Assembly (NCBI RefSeq): GCF_900113125.1
Contig: NZ_FOOG01000024.1
Coordinates: 1 to 58,715, forward strand
Length of the DNA stretch: 58,715 nt
Source: Halobacillus alkaliphilus
GTDB taxonomy: Bacteria > Bacillota > Bacilli > Bacillales > Halobacillaceae
Reading direction: 5' to 3'
The notes beneath the pieces were generated by a model. The model did not search any database, had not been told where the DNA came from, and saw only the letters and a program-made list of their open reading frames with translations. Below, in pieces: positions 24,251 through 33,215 of the stretch. A program made the position numbers and the translations under genes. How positions within the stretch are numbered: the first letter of the stretch is position 1; each line of letters starts with the position of its first letter.

Positions 24251-25516
24251 TTAAATCAATAGAAGGGAAAGCTCCTCAAAGAATATGAGTAAGAATGAAA
24301 TAACTACCATCATAATGATATAAGGCGGAGTGCCCTTAATCACTTCCAGATACGGCTTATTAAATACGGCACTGGCCGTAAATATATCCACTCCAAACGG
24401 TGGTGTAGCTGAGCCTAAGGCAGCTTGGAAGGTAATGACGACTCCCAGGTGAATAGGATCGATTCCAGCATCCATTGCTGCCGGGTAAAAGATCGGAGTT
24501 AACACCAGGATCACGACTATAGGATCCACAAACATACATCCTATGAAGAAGAACACCGTGACCATAAGTAATACATAAACCGCACTAGGATCTGTTCCAA
24601 GAACCGTTTCTGTGATCATCTGTGGTATGCGGGCAAAAGAGATAACCCACGTAAATGCCTGTCCCCCTGCTACCAGCACGAACACGGCCGATGTGACTAA
24701 CCCCGTAGATCTGGCGATTTTCGGTAATTCCTTAATGTGAATGGAACGATATATCACCACTTCCAGGATAAAAGCATAAAGCACTGACATACCGGCGGCC
24801 TCAGTCGGGCTGAAGACCCCAGTATAGATACCGCCAATTATGATAATTGGAAACCCTAACGGCAGAATTGCCTTCCGGGTCAATCGCAAGCGCTCGCTCC
24901 AGGAAACCTTATTAGCTAAAGGAATATCAGCTACTTTAGCGTAAATGATACTGTAAATCGCAAAACTTAAAAATACGATAATACCAGGAATAATACCTGC
25001 AATGAACAAGTCACCTACTGATGTACCGGATACGAGACCATAGATGATCATGCCAATACTTGGTGGAACAAGTAACGCGACATCACTGGAATTGATGATC
25101 AGTGCCATGGCTGTAGGGTCTTTGTAACCAATTTTCAAAAGACGTTCACGCATTGGTTTACCAATCGCTACCACCGTAGCCTGGGTGGATCCTGAGATCG
25201 CACCGAATAAGGTACAGGCCGCAGCCGTTGTAACGGCATACCCGCCGCGAATATGACCAATAAATGAACCAATAAAATCGAGCAGCCGATTAGACGTTTT
25301 CCCCGTCGTCATAATATCAGCCGCAAAAATGAATAGCGGAACCGCTAAAAGGACGTACGGTTCAATTCCTGTGGAAAACTGCTGCATTAAAATCATAGGA
25401 TCCAAGTTGGGAAAATAAATGAACAATACAATCAATGGAGCCGCCATTAGCGGAATCATCATTGGAAAATTCAATAATAGAAGGACCACCATGATCGTTA
25501 GTAGTGTGGCAACCAT
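24251..25516 (-). CDS. dctM: TRAP transporter large permease subunit
   Basis: 421 aa, about 12 membrane segments, DctM family of the ion-transporter superfamily. It carries the substrate with Na+ and receives it from DctP. Family segments include PLFIFAADIMTTGKTSNRLLDFIGSFIGHIRGGYAVTTAAACTLFGAISGSTQATVVAIG and INSSDVALLVPPSIGMIIYGLVSGTSVGDLFIAGIIPG. AAAGGAT precedes the ATG. It follows dctQ by 29 nt and precedes dctP by 60 nt, so all three form one operon. Na+ coupling suits a salt-adapted organism. Confidence 0.95.
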   Translation of the reverse strand: MVATLLTIMVVLLLLNFPMMIPLMAAPLIVLFIYFPNLDPMILMQQFSTGIEPYVLLAVPLFIFAADIMTTGKTSNRLLDFIGSFIGHIRGGYAVTTAAACTLFGAISGSTQATVVAIGKPMRERLLKIGYKDPTAMALIINSSDVALLVPPSIGMIIYGLVSGTSVGDLFIAGIIPGIIVFLSFAIYSIIYAKVADIPLANKVSWSERLRLTRKAILPLGFPIIIIGGIYTGVFSPTEAAGMSVLYAFILEVVIYRSIHIKELPKIARSTGLVTSAVFVLVAGGQAFTWVISFARIPQMITETVLGTDPSAVYVLLMVTVFFFIGCMFVDPIVVILVLTPIFYPAAMDAGIDPIHLGVVITFQAALGSATPPFGVDIFTASAVFNKPYLEVIKGTPPYIIMMVVISFLLIFFEELSLLLI

Positions 25517-25545
25517 ATTGTTATCCTTTCTTCTGCTGTATTTTT

Positions 25546-26103
25546 TTATAAGTGTGTGCCTTCATGAATTTCGTGTTTTTCTTGATCATTGTAATCTTTC
25601 GCATCTGTACCAAGATAAACCTCATCCCGGTGCTTAATATTTATCCACATATTTCTAAGGAATTGTATTCCGCCCAGCAAGAAACCGATGGGAATGAAAA
25701 TGTATAAATAGTAAGAGGGCATCTGAAGCGCTGAAGTAACCCTGCCTGACTCATATACATCGTAAACGTAAAGAGCTGAAAAGTAAGTAAGTACAAATAA
25801 TACAAGCGCTGTAACCAGCGGTATGAATATGGCTAGAATTTTTCTGACTTTAAACGGAGCCAGGTCATAGAAAGCAGACATGCTGATATGTCTCCCTTTT
25901 CGGGCTGCATAACTGATCCCCATAAAAGTAGCGACTACAATCGCAATTTGACTAACCTCATCTGCAAAAGGCGGAGTGTAAGTAAAGATCGCTCGGCTTA
26001 AAGCCTTGCCTACTACCATTAAGGCAATGATGATTATCGCATAACTGAGAATGAATTCTTCAACTTTAAGTATAATTTTGTCGATGATCTTTAATGGATT
26101 CAA
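25546..26103 (-). CDS. dctQ: TRAP transporter small permease subunit
   Basis: 185 aa from a TTG start at 26103 (MNPLKIIDKIILKVEEF): AGGAGG lies 9 nt before it, while the longer frame from ATG 26151 has no such site. Four membrane segments are visible, near residues 17-39, 50-70, 88-110 and 130-155, with the family signature FADEVSQIAIVVATFMGISYAARKGRHISMSAFYD. It forms the membrane complex with DctM. It is the first gene of the operon. Confidence 0.92.
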   Translation of the reverse strand: MNPLKIIDKIILKVEEFILSYAIIIIALMVVGKALSRAIFTYTPPFADEVSQIAIVVATFMGISYAARKGRHISMSAFYDLAPFKVRKILAIFIPLVTALVLFVLTYFSALYVYDVYESGRVTSALQMPSYYLYIFIPIGFLLGGIQFLRNMWINIKHRDEVYLGTDAKDYNDQEKHEIHEGTHL

Positions 26104-26329
26104 CTCATTTAGCCTCCTAAATTGGCAATAAGTGAGGTTTTTGAAGCTCACTTACTAAACATCATACCGAACAAATAGAGAACACTCAAATTAACTTATA
26201 CAGAATTTTTTGTATATTATGTTCAAATTTAATAATGTAATGAAATTGTAATTAAATTTCTTATATATCATCTCTATAGCTTTCTATAGATAGTATTTTC
26301 TCCAGATTTAATCTTTTTATTTCCAATTA

Positions 26330-27175
26330 CTAGTCAATAAAGTGATATACAATTGAATTACCTATCCATTCATAACCAATCTTTTTATAAATGGAGTTAG
26401 ATGAATGGTTATCAAGGTCCGTATATAGAGAACAAAACTGGTACCCCTGATCCAATAACTTCTTTGTAAGCGTCCATACGGCCTGCGTAGCATACCCTCT
26501 TCTTTTAAATTCATCGGGTGTAAATACGGCATTAATAGTAGCTCCATGGGGGGTCACGCGAGCTCTGGCAACCATAGAGACAGCCTCTCCATTAACTATC
26601 CAAAGGTGCATTCGCCGTGTGCGTATCATTTCCTCTGCAATTTCAGCGGTTCGTTCTTTTATAGTTCCTTCATTGGTTTCTTCTCCGAACCTTGTTAACC
26701 ATTTCTTAACGAGCTCAAGATCTGACTCCTTCGCTTCGATTAGTTCACCTTCGTTCATATGAATCGGCTGCAGTTCATTCAAACGGTAGATACCCTGACG
26801 CATATGTATTATAGGGTTCTCGCCGGTAATATTGATCCATTCATCAATAAAATGCTGAACAGCTTCCCCTTCCCCTAGAATTCCAGGAACTTCAAATTGA
26901 TTTTCAAACAAGTAACGAGCTAAACTCTTAATATGGCCGGAAGTAACGGCGGGAATGGACGGTAAAATCCAAAGATGGGGCGGGGTTCTCATCGTCATAA
27001 AAACTGGACGCCCTTCCTCTTCAATTTTAATCAATAAAGAATTCTCACTTGAAGGTGACTCCTGTAGCCGCTGTAAAATCCCTAACGGCAGGTTATTTTC
27101 AGCTTCTCTTTTGAGAAGAAGCTCTTGAATGGATGACGTAAACGATTCTACATTCTGTTCTTGAATTATTTTCAT
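26330..27175 (-). CDS. GNAT-family N-acetyltransferase
   Basis: 281 aa. The C-terminal half holds the acetyltransferase core: MVARARVTPHGATINAVFTPDEFKRRGYATQAVWTLTKKLLDQGYQFCSLYTDLDNHSSNSIYKKIGYEWIG, with the RRGYAT acetyl-CoA motif. The N-terminal ~120 residues resemble the extra domain of GCN5-related tandem-type acetyltransferases. GGGGAG precedes the ATG. It is a single gene; the acceptor is unknown. Confidence 0.88.
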   Translation of the reverse strand: MKIIQEQNVESFTSSIQELLLKREAENNLPLGILQRLQESPSSENSLLIKIEEEGRPVFMTMRTPPHLWILPSIPAVTSGHIKSLARYLFENQFEVPGILGEGEAVQHFIDEWINITGENPIIHMRQGIYRLNELQPIHMNEGELIEAKESDLELVKKWLTRFGEETNEGTIKERTAEIAEEMIRTRRMHLWIVNGEAVSMVARARVTPHGATINAVFTPDEFKRRGYATQAVWTLTKKLLDQGYQFCSLYTDLDNHSSNSIYKKIGYEWIGNSIVYHFID

Positions 27176-27296
27176 TTTGCTCCCCGCCCTCTGCTGTATT
27201 TTTACTTCTGTATGATAAAATTAGACAAATTTGAAAATTAATACTATTATACTTTCTTGAGAAGTCTTCTACAATAGAAGAAAGGAGAGAGAATTC

Positions 27297-27479
27297 ATGA
27301 ATAAGAAGGAAATTCAGGATCAAATCGCCTTTTTAAAAGCTGATTATATAAGAATCCAAGGAGATTTAGACAAGCTGGAAGCGAACGGAGCTAATGTGAA
27401 GAATGCTGAAGCTCAATTAGCACGTATGGAAAAAGAGCTGAAGGATTTGAAGGCGCAGCTGGCTGAAGCTAACGCCTAA
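27297..27479 (+). CDS. Small coiled-coil protein, SE1832-like
   Basis: 60 aa with GAAAGGAGAG before the ATG. It is nearly all heptad-type helix: KKEIQDQIAFLKADYIRIQGDLDKLEANGANVKNAEAQLARMEKELKDLKAQLAEA. It resembles the short conserved Firmicutes proteins named for S. epidermidis SE1832, recalled from memory. The first 30 and last 25 residues could pair as a helical hairpin around GANVKN. Function unknown. A strong terminator follows. Confidence 0.72.
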   Translation: MNKKEIQDQIAFLKADYIRIQGDLDKLEANGANVKNAEAQLARMEKELKDLKAQLAEANA

Positions 27480-27510
27480 ACTAAATAGACCTTTCCGCTT
27501 AATATGGTAA

Positions 27511-27556
27511 AATAAGAGAAAGGACCGCTATTTGAGCGGTCCTTTCTCTTATTTTT
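27511..27556. terminator. Bidirectional terminator between the 60-residue gene and the antiporter gene
   Basis: A perfect 19-bp stem (AATAAGAGAAAGGACCGCT and its complement) with a 5-nt loop, followed by six T residues on the plus strand. Its 3' end contains the stop codon of the convergent antiporter gene. Confidence 0.93.
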
Positions 27557-29414
27557 TCTGCTTTTTATTTCCGTTTTCTTTTCTCTGTTCTTCAAGTTTC
27601 TCTTGTATTTTTTCAAATTCTTTACTAGGAGGAGTCAATGCTACTACCACATCTCCATTTTCAGCCCTGTTTTCCACCTCTGGACTAAAGAATTCAATCT
27701 TCCCTGAAGGTTTTTTGATGAACAGGATGACCGCTTCGCTATCGATATTATTCAAGTAGTTTTCGTATTTATACTGTTCCGTTATATTTGTTTTCCGGAA
27801 TACATAACCACTTTCAACCATGATGTTCAATTCCTCCCAGGAGGCTCCTTCTTTAAAAAGAACTCTTCCTCCGATTGTATGAACAAGATTCTCCAGATTA
27901 TCTCCTTCACGATCATTCAAACTTAGCTGATACAGATTATTTCGACCGAATTCCGGAACAAATGTCGTACAGACAAGCGCATTATAGGAATCCAGCTCTG
28001 TCGCAGCTATCAGATACTCATATGGCGTCATATCCAGATAGTACTCCGTTTGTTCCGACAAAATCTCTCCATGGTAAGATTTTATTCCTGCGGCTCTGGT
28101 ACGCGACAATCGTTCCCAGGAGGAATCGGCAATAAGAACGGGAACTTTCAAGTCTTCTAATGTCTTAGCCATTCCTGTTGCAAATTGACTTCCTCCGGAT
28201 ATAAGCACTCCAGGCGGTCCTTCCATAGAGAGCCCGAGCTTCTTAGAGATCCATCCGATTGTAAACCCATGTGCTACAACTGTAGTAAACACAAGAGCAA
28301 ATGTAAGGGAAATGAGTATTGAAGCATCCTCAAAACCTGATTCCAAAAGGATACTCGCAAAGTAACTGGCTACAGTCAAAGCAACTATGCCTCGCGGAGC
28401 TATCCAGCCGACGAGTAATTTTTCTGATTTCGATAGATCGGTCCCCATGGTGGACAAAAAGATGGATAAAGGTCGAACAATAAACAACATAAGTAAAACA
28501 AAACCGATAATTTGCACATTAAAGATTTCAACTAAAGTCTCCTGAGTCAGAGAAGCTGTCAACATAACGAATATCGTTGAGATCAGCAACAAGGAAATAT
28601 TTTCTTTAAAATGCCTCATATCTGCTATAGATGAAATGTGCATATTAGCCAATGTCATCCCCATCGCCGTGACAGAGAGCAGCCCGGTTTCATGAGTGAT
28701 TTCATCAGCGATGGTAAAACAAGCAATGACAACGGTAAAGACCACAGGTGACTTTAAAAACTCTGGTACATATCCGGTTTCAAACATCCACCCGACTCCC
28801 TTGCCGCATGCCCAACCTAAAATCACAGCAAATAAGGAAGCCAGGAAGAATAGAAGAAGTTCAGAAGGATTGACGTTTGTTCCCATAATAAACTCGATAA
28901 TTTCAAAAGCAAAAACAGCTAGCAGCGCTCCAATTGGATCAACTATAATACCTTCCCACTTCAGTATCTTAGCAGGTCTGGGCTTTAATTTAGCCTGCCT
29001 TAATAAAGGAAGAATAACGGTTGGACCAGTAACAATAAACAATCCACCAATCACAAAAGCTACTGCCCATGAAAGCCCGGCTACGTAGTGAGCAGCCAGT
29101 GCGCCCAGAATCCAGCTTAAAAAAGCTCCAAACGTTACAATACGAAAAACAGGCCGTCCGAGCCCCCGTACCTCTTTCATATCCAAATTTAAGCTGCCTT
29201 CAAATAATATAACGGCCACAGCCAAAGAGATAATGGGTTTATATAGTTCACCAAAGTCTTGCTCTGGGTTCATTAAACCGAAGACCGGTCCGACTAAGAG
29301 TCCAACGATCGACATCACTACGATGGCCGGTAGACGAAAACGCCAGGCTATCCACTGTGATCCAACCCCAAGACTTCCAATTAACATAAATTGTAATAAT
29401 AGTGAATCAATCAT
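27549..29414 (-). CDS. CPA1-type cation/proton antiporter with TrkA-N domain
   Basis: 621 aa from ATG 29414 (MIDSLLLQFML), which has GAGGGA 7 nt upstream; an ATG 11 codons earlier lacks a site. Residues 1-385 form about 12 membrane segments of the NhaP/CPA1 family, with the ion-binding region FIVTGPTVILPLL and WEGIIVDPIGALLAVFAFEI. From about 390 a Rossmann-type domain (GVLISGGSQFATGMAKTLEDLKVPVLIADSSWERLSRTRAAGIKSYHGEIL) is followed by a TrkA-C-like tail. This suggests control of Na+(K+)/H+ exchange by nucleotide or ligand. It suits Na+ export in a halophile; ion choice is an inference. Confidence 0.9.
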   Translation of the reverse strand: MIDSLLLQFMLIGSLGVGSQWIAWRFRLPAIVVMSIVGLLVGPVFGLMNPEQDFGELYKPIISLAVAVILFEGSLNLDMKEVRGLGRPVFRIVTFGAFLSWILGALAAHYVAGLSWAVAFVIGGLFIVTGPTVILPLLRQAKLKPRPAKILKWEGIIVDPIGALLAVFAFEIIEFIMGTNVNPSELLLFFLASLFAVILGWACGKGVGWMFETGYVPEFLKSPVVFTVVIACFTIADEITHETGLLSVTAMGMTLANMHISSIADMRHFKENISLLLISTIFVMLTASLTQETLVEIFNVQIIGFVLLMLFIVRPLSIFLSTMGTDLSKSEKLLVGWIAPRGIVALTVASYFASILLESGFEDASILISLTFALVFTTVVAHGFTIGWISKKLGLSMEGPPGVLISGGSQFATGMAKTLEDLKVPVLIADSSWERLSRTRAAGIKSYHGEILSEQTEYYLDMTPYEYLIAATELDSYNALVCTTFVPEFGRNNLYQLSLNDREGDNLENLVHTIGGRVLFKEGASWEELNIMVESGYVFRKTNITEQYKYENYLNNIDSEAVILFIKKPSGKIEFFSPEVENRAENGDVVVALTPPSKEFEKIQEKLEEQRKENGNKKQKK

Positions 29415-29639
29415 TAACGTGTCCCTCATCTCCAGTATGTTATACACATCGTGTTATGACATAGCCATATTCTATATCCAGATCTTAGTTCTGTAAACTA
29501 AATTGGCCTTTCATAACCCTGTCCGATAATCACAATCTTTCATTAGAAAACCCACCGTTTATTATTTAAGACTGCGTACTCTTGGTGTTGATTTTACAGT
29601 TTAGCTCTTGATACTGTAAGACTCATTTTCGAGATAGTT

Positions 29640-29775
29640 GGGTTTGTTGCGTTAAATGGAAGAGGGATGGGTGGGAAATAAGTCGGTTCCTGCGACCCAC
29701 ACGACGTAGGGCCGCGGAAAGCGAGCCGTTCCATGGAGCCCCCTTCTCTACACTATTTCGAAACTGAGTCTTCCA
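29640..29775. repeat. Dispersed intergenic repeat, copy B (degenerate)
   Basis: Within the ~600-bp gap between the antiporter and brnQ, this stretch shares short blocks with the other copies (GGGTGGGAAATAA, CGCGGAAAGCGAGCCGTTCC, TTTCGAAACTGAGTCTTCC) but is more diverged. No gene is seen in 29460-29850. Confidence 0.5.
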
Positions 29776-29856
29776 CAATCCAGTCCGTTAGTTTAATTAA
29801 CCTCATATGAAAATTTTCACCAATATTTAGCAGAGGCATTATTTAAATTAAAAGTA

Positions 29857-29898
29857 TTGACATAATTTTTTGACATTGATAGTATTACGGCGTTGTAT
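29857..29898 (+). promoter_or_regulatory. Two overlapping candidate promoters for brnQ
   Basis: TTGACA at 29857 is followed after 17 nt by TAGTAT (29880-29885). A second TTGACA at 29870 is followed after 17 nt by TTGTAT (29893-29898). Either could drive brnQ, which starts at 30013. No T-box or other leader structure is recognised. Confidence 0.65.
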
Positions 29899-30012
29899 AA
29901 GTATTCGATTATTGATCTTCCTATACCTTAGTATGCTCTCAGGCGATCACTCTTGGTTTGGAAGGTCTTTTTTACGCACAATATAGACAGACGTCTTAGG
30001 AGGAGCATATTT

Positions 30013-31329
30013 ATGAGAGCTAGAGATACAGTATTCATAGGTTTTACACTGTTCGCCTTGTTTTTTGGGGCCGGTAATCTTATTTACCCCATCTCCCTGG
30101 GTATTGAATCAGGTACTTCCTACCTTCCGGCTATAGCAGGCTTTGTACTTACGGGTGTAGGTCTGCCTATAATAACGGTTGCGGCCATCTCGTATTTTAG
30201 AAATGGAGCTACTGAACTCGCCGGCAGAGTCCACCCTTTATTTGGCTTGTTGTTCACTGCCATGGTGTATTTAGTCATCGGCCCTTTCTTTGCAATTCCA
30301 CGAGCTGCTAACGTCGCTTTTGAGACTGGAGTAGTCCCATTTGTAAGTGGAGGCTCTTTAATGCTATTGATCTTTTCTATTCTATTCTTTGCCATTGTGT
30401 ATTTAGTCAGTCTAAATCCCTCTAAGCTTGTGGATCGAATAGGACAAATCTTAACTCCAGCTTTGTTTCTCGCTATTTTAGGATTGGTCATAGGAAGCTT
30501 CTTCTTATTGGATGGGTCGGTTCAGCCAGCGGGAGAAAAGTATGCATCCCAGCCGTTTTTCTCAGGCTTTGTTGAAGGGTATTTAACTATGGATGCCATT
30601 GCCTCACTGGCATTTGGCCTCATCGTGGTGACGTCTTTCCGTGATCGCGGGGTGACAGACCAGAAAGAACTAACTATGCGCACCCTAAAGGCTGGTTTAG
30701 TTACGGCTGTCGGCCTCGCAAGTGTATATGTAGGTATTGGATGGATCGGTACAAAAATGGCTACAGAAGGCACGTATGACAATGGAAGTGCCATTCTATC
30801 GGGTGCAGCCGAAATTATGTATGGGTCCGCTGGCACGATTCTCCTTGGTGTCATTGTAAGTCTGGCCTGCTTTACTACCTGTGTAGGGCTCACCGTTGCC
30901 TGCGGTCAATTTTTCTCTAAACGTATAGCGGCATTATCTTATAAACAGGTGATCCTTATCGTGACATTGATCAGCTTTGGTATCTCCAATATCGGGCTCA
31001 GTCAGATTATTTCCTACTCGGTTCCGGTTCTTGTATTTGTATATCCTATTACTATTGTGCTTGTAGCTTTAACTTTCGCAGGAGGGTTCTTTAATCACTC
31101 CACCTACGTGTACAGAGGAGCTATTATATTTACTTCATTTATTAGCCTCTATGACGGGCTTGCCGCCTTTGGAGCTGATGTTTCTGCTTTTAAGCCTCTG
31201 GTTCAGAACCTTCCTCTATCAGAGCTTAACTTAAGCTGGGTTCTTCCTGCACTTATTGGAGCTGCAATTGGGGGACTGGTCCACTATGCTAAGCGAGAAC
31301 CTTTACCTTCTAAAAACTATCAAAACTAA
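30013..31329 (+). CDS. brnQ: Branched-chain amino acid:cation symporter
   Basis: 438 aa from ATG 30013 (MRARDTVFIGFTLFALFFGAGNLIYP), which has AGGAGGAG upstream; the longer frame from 29953 lacks a site. The N-terminal signature LFALFFGAGNLIYPISLGIESG is typical of LIVCS/BrnQ carriers, which take up Leu, Ile and Val with Na+ or H+. About 12 membrane segments are visible. It is monocistronic with a terminator directly after the stop. Confidence 0.95.
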   Translation: MRARDTVFIGFTLFALFFGAGNLIYPISLGIESGTSYLPAIAGFVLTGVGLPIITVAAISYFRNGATELAGRVHPLFGLLFTAMVYLVIGPFFAIPRAANVAFETGVVPFVSGGSLMLLIFSILFFAIVYLVSLNPSKLVDRIGQILTPALFLAILGLVIGSFFLLDGSVQPAGEKYASQPFFSGFVEGYLTMDAIASLAFGLIVVTSFRDRGVTDQKELTMRTLKAGLVTAVGLASVYVGIGWIGTKMATEGTYDNGSAILSGAAEIMYGSAGTILLGVIVSLACFTTCVGLTVACGQFFSKRIAALSYKQVILIVTLISFGISNIGLSQIISYSVPVLVFVYPITIVLVALTFAGGFFNHSTYVYRGAIIFTSFISLYDGLAAFGADVSAFKPLVQNLPLSELNLSWVLPALIGAAIGGLVHYAKREPLPSKNYQN

Positions 31330-31333
31330 TATT

Positions 31334-31369
31334 AAAAATCACCCTTCTTTTTAAAGAAGGGTGATTTTT
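31334..31369. terminator. Bidirectional terminator between brnQ and the transglutaminase gene
   Basis: AAAAATCACCCTTCTTT pairs with AAAGAAGGGTGATTTTT, ending in T runs on both strands between convergent genes. Confidence 0.93.
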
Positions 31370-31375
31370 GTGCTT

Positions 31376-32227
31376 TTATTGATCAACCAATGTGACACTG
31401 ACTTTTACATCAAGGTTTTGACCGCCTCCACGATAGACTCCTTGAAGAGGACTTACATCTGCATAATCCCGACCGCTTCCTATACGAATATGCTCTTCCA
31501 GGGCTTCTACATTATTAGTAGGATCTAATCCTACCCAGCCTATCCCTGGTATCATAACTTCAACCCAGGCATGAGTAGCTGCATCTCCAATTAAGGCTGA
31601 ACCCTCGCCAACATACAAATAACCACTTACATAACGAGCTGGTATTCCTTTGTCTTTTAGTACAGCGATCATAACATGCGCGTAATCCTGACATACTCCC
31701 GCCTTCAATGGCCAAGATTCATAAGCTTTCGTATTCACTTGGGTTACGGTACCGTCATAAACAATGGATTGATGAATAAAGGCCATGAGATCAAGGGAAA
31801 ATTGAATCGGATCAGATGAATCTCCCACAGCTTCTTCTATTTCCTTGATTTGCTCTTTATACATAAACGTATAAGGCGTCTCATTTAGAAAAGCGAGATA
31901 ATGACTGCGAAATAAATCGGAATGGAAAATGGTGCGCATTTCATCAGAAAAGTGGATCATCTTAATGAGAGGACTCTTTTGAATACTGACTGTAGACTGG
32001 GTTTTGACAGTTAAATGCTGGTGCTTTTCCGGAATAAAGAAGGTTTCTACATGATTTCCCCAGTAATCGATATGTTCCTTCATCACTGAATTTGGAAGTA
32101 CTTCTGAACGATAAGCAGATAGCCGCTGACATTCATCCGTTGTGGGTTTTAACCGTATATGATTCATACTTTGATCTACAAAATTCTCATAATAGAACGT
32201 GTTAATATGTTCGATTTCATACTTCAT
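31376..32227 (-). CDS. Transglutaminase-like cysteine peptidase-fold protein
   Basis: 283 aa. An N-terminal beta-rich domain (HINTFYYENFVDQSMNHIRLKPTTDECQR) typical of this COG1305-type family precedes the transglutaminase core. Catalytic Cys is in AGVCQDYAHVMIAVLKDKGIPARYVSGY; His is in DAATHAWVEVMIPGIGWVGLDPT, with Asp in GLDPTNN. It is the last gene of a conserved triad with a circularly permuted ATP-grasp protein and an alpha-E protein, in the order ligase, alpha-E, transglutaminase. The triad has been predicted to make and trim a peptide or amide-linked product, but its substrate is unknown. No signal peptide is seen, so it is likely cytosolic. Confidence 0.88.
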   Translation of the reverse strand: MKYEIEHINTFYYENFVDQSMNHIRLKPTTDECQRLSAYRSEVLPNSVMKEHIDYWGNHVETFFIPEKHQHLTVKTQSTVSIQKSPLIKMIHFSDEMRTIFHSDLFRSHYLAFLNETPYTFMYKEQIKEIEEAVGDSSDPIQFSLDLMAFIHQSIVYDGTVTQVNTKAYESWPLKAGVCQDYAHVMIAVLKDKGIPARYVSGYLYVGEGSALIGDAATHAWVEVMIPGIGWVGLDPTNNVEALEEHIRIGSGRDYADVSPLQGVYRGGGQNLDVKVSVTLVDQ

Positions 32228-32252
32228 GAACTTTCCTCCTGCTAATTATAAC

Positions 32253-33215
32253 CTACCTCACGTGCACGGGCTCAATCAGATAATAAGTTTCAGAGAACAT
32301 CCGGCTGACAGTAAGACAACGATCCTGAAAATGATCCAGAAAACTCATCAGTTCCTCCATATCCATATGTTCAATATCCGCTTCCTTTATTTCTTCCTGT
32401 ATTGTTTCAAGCATTTGGAATAGATCTTTAGAATAATGAGATATCTTCCCACCTTCAAGACGTTGAACAGCTTCCATCACGTGATCCATGCAATAGCGAA
32501 TGGATCTTGGAAATGATCTTTCCTTGATCATAAAGTCAAGCACATGTCTCGACTCCATCGTAGGCGGATGTTCTTTAATATATGCATCATATCCATGCAG
32601 AAACTGAAGGGCTGTCAGCCAATAATAATAATTATTCGTTCCATAGCTAGATTCTTTCCTATTTTTTTCACAGATGACATTTAAGACACGTGCGGTTTTA
32701 TCAGCACGCTCGATCCATTTTCCGACTTTTATGAATGTATAAGGAATTCCCCGGCTCATCGTTGATTCGATAATTCCTTGTGCAGTCATCGAAGTCGTTT
32801 TCACCTTTTTCAGATACTCCTGAGTATGCTGCCTAGTATTCGGCAGCTCCTGCCAATCTTTCTGTGCTAGATGAAATTCATTGAGAATTTCCCATAACTC
32901 GTTGGGAATGATATCTCTTGTAGCCCTTGCATTTTCTCTCGCATAATTCATGCTGTTCATAAGCGAATTGTCATTTACCGGACTAATAGTCAAATACTGA
33001 ATAATCGTTTCCCGGTCAATACGTTCGTAACGATCCATATAATCAAGCTTAGAAGCACAAATATCCAGGACTTCACCCCAATCACGGTCCATGACCTCTT
33101 GATCAGATGCTTCCAGCATGTGAATCAGCTGGACACTAAGAACTCTGGAGTTGTTTTCCGCCCGTTCAATATTACGAGCCATCCAATATAAGGAGTCTGC
33201 TACACGACTAAGCAT
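32253..33215 (-). CDS. Alpha-E domain protein
   Basis: 320 aa, all-helical, with the family start MLSRVADSLYWMARNIERAENNSRVLSV and the internal repeat RGIPYTFIKVGKWIERADKTARVLNVICE; these two R-x-E-R-A-(D/E) segments are the alpha-E signature (DUF403/COG2307). The gene starts 8 nt inside the end of the ATP-grasp gene and ends 25 nt before the transglutaminase gene. Family members always travel with these partners, but their biochemical role is not known. Confidence 0.9.
   Translation of the reverse strand: MLSRVADSLYWMARNIERAENNSRVLSVQLIHMLEASDQEVMDRDWGEVLDICASKLDYMDRYERIDRETIIQYLTISPVNDNSLMNSMNYARENARATRDIIPNELWEILNEFHLAQKDWQELPNTRQHTQEYLKKVKTTSMTAQGIIESTMSRGIPYTFIKVGKWIERADKTARVLNVICEKNRKESSYGTNNYYYWLTALQFLHGYDAYIKEHPPTMESRHVLDFMIKERSFPRSIRYCMDHVMEAVQRLEGGKISHYSKDLFQMLETIQEEIKEADIEHMDMEELMSFLDHFQDRCLTVSRMFSETYYLIEPVHVR

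Noticed and set aside
28696-29088. 130-codon plus-strand frame opposite the antiporter gene
   Set aside because: It is antisense to membrane segments of a well-supported gene, with no ribosome site or family resemblance.
29850-30012. T-box or amino-acid-sensing leader before brnQ
   Set aside because: No T-box sequence, specifier stem or terminator/antiterminator pair could be found in the short leader.
30120-30893. Two 123-codon minus-strand frames opposite brnQ
   Set aside because: They are shadows of the brnQ frame with unlikely composition and no start signals.
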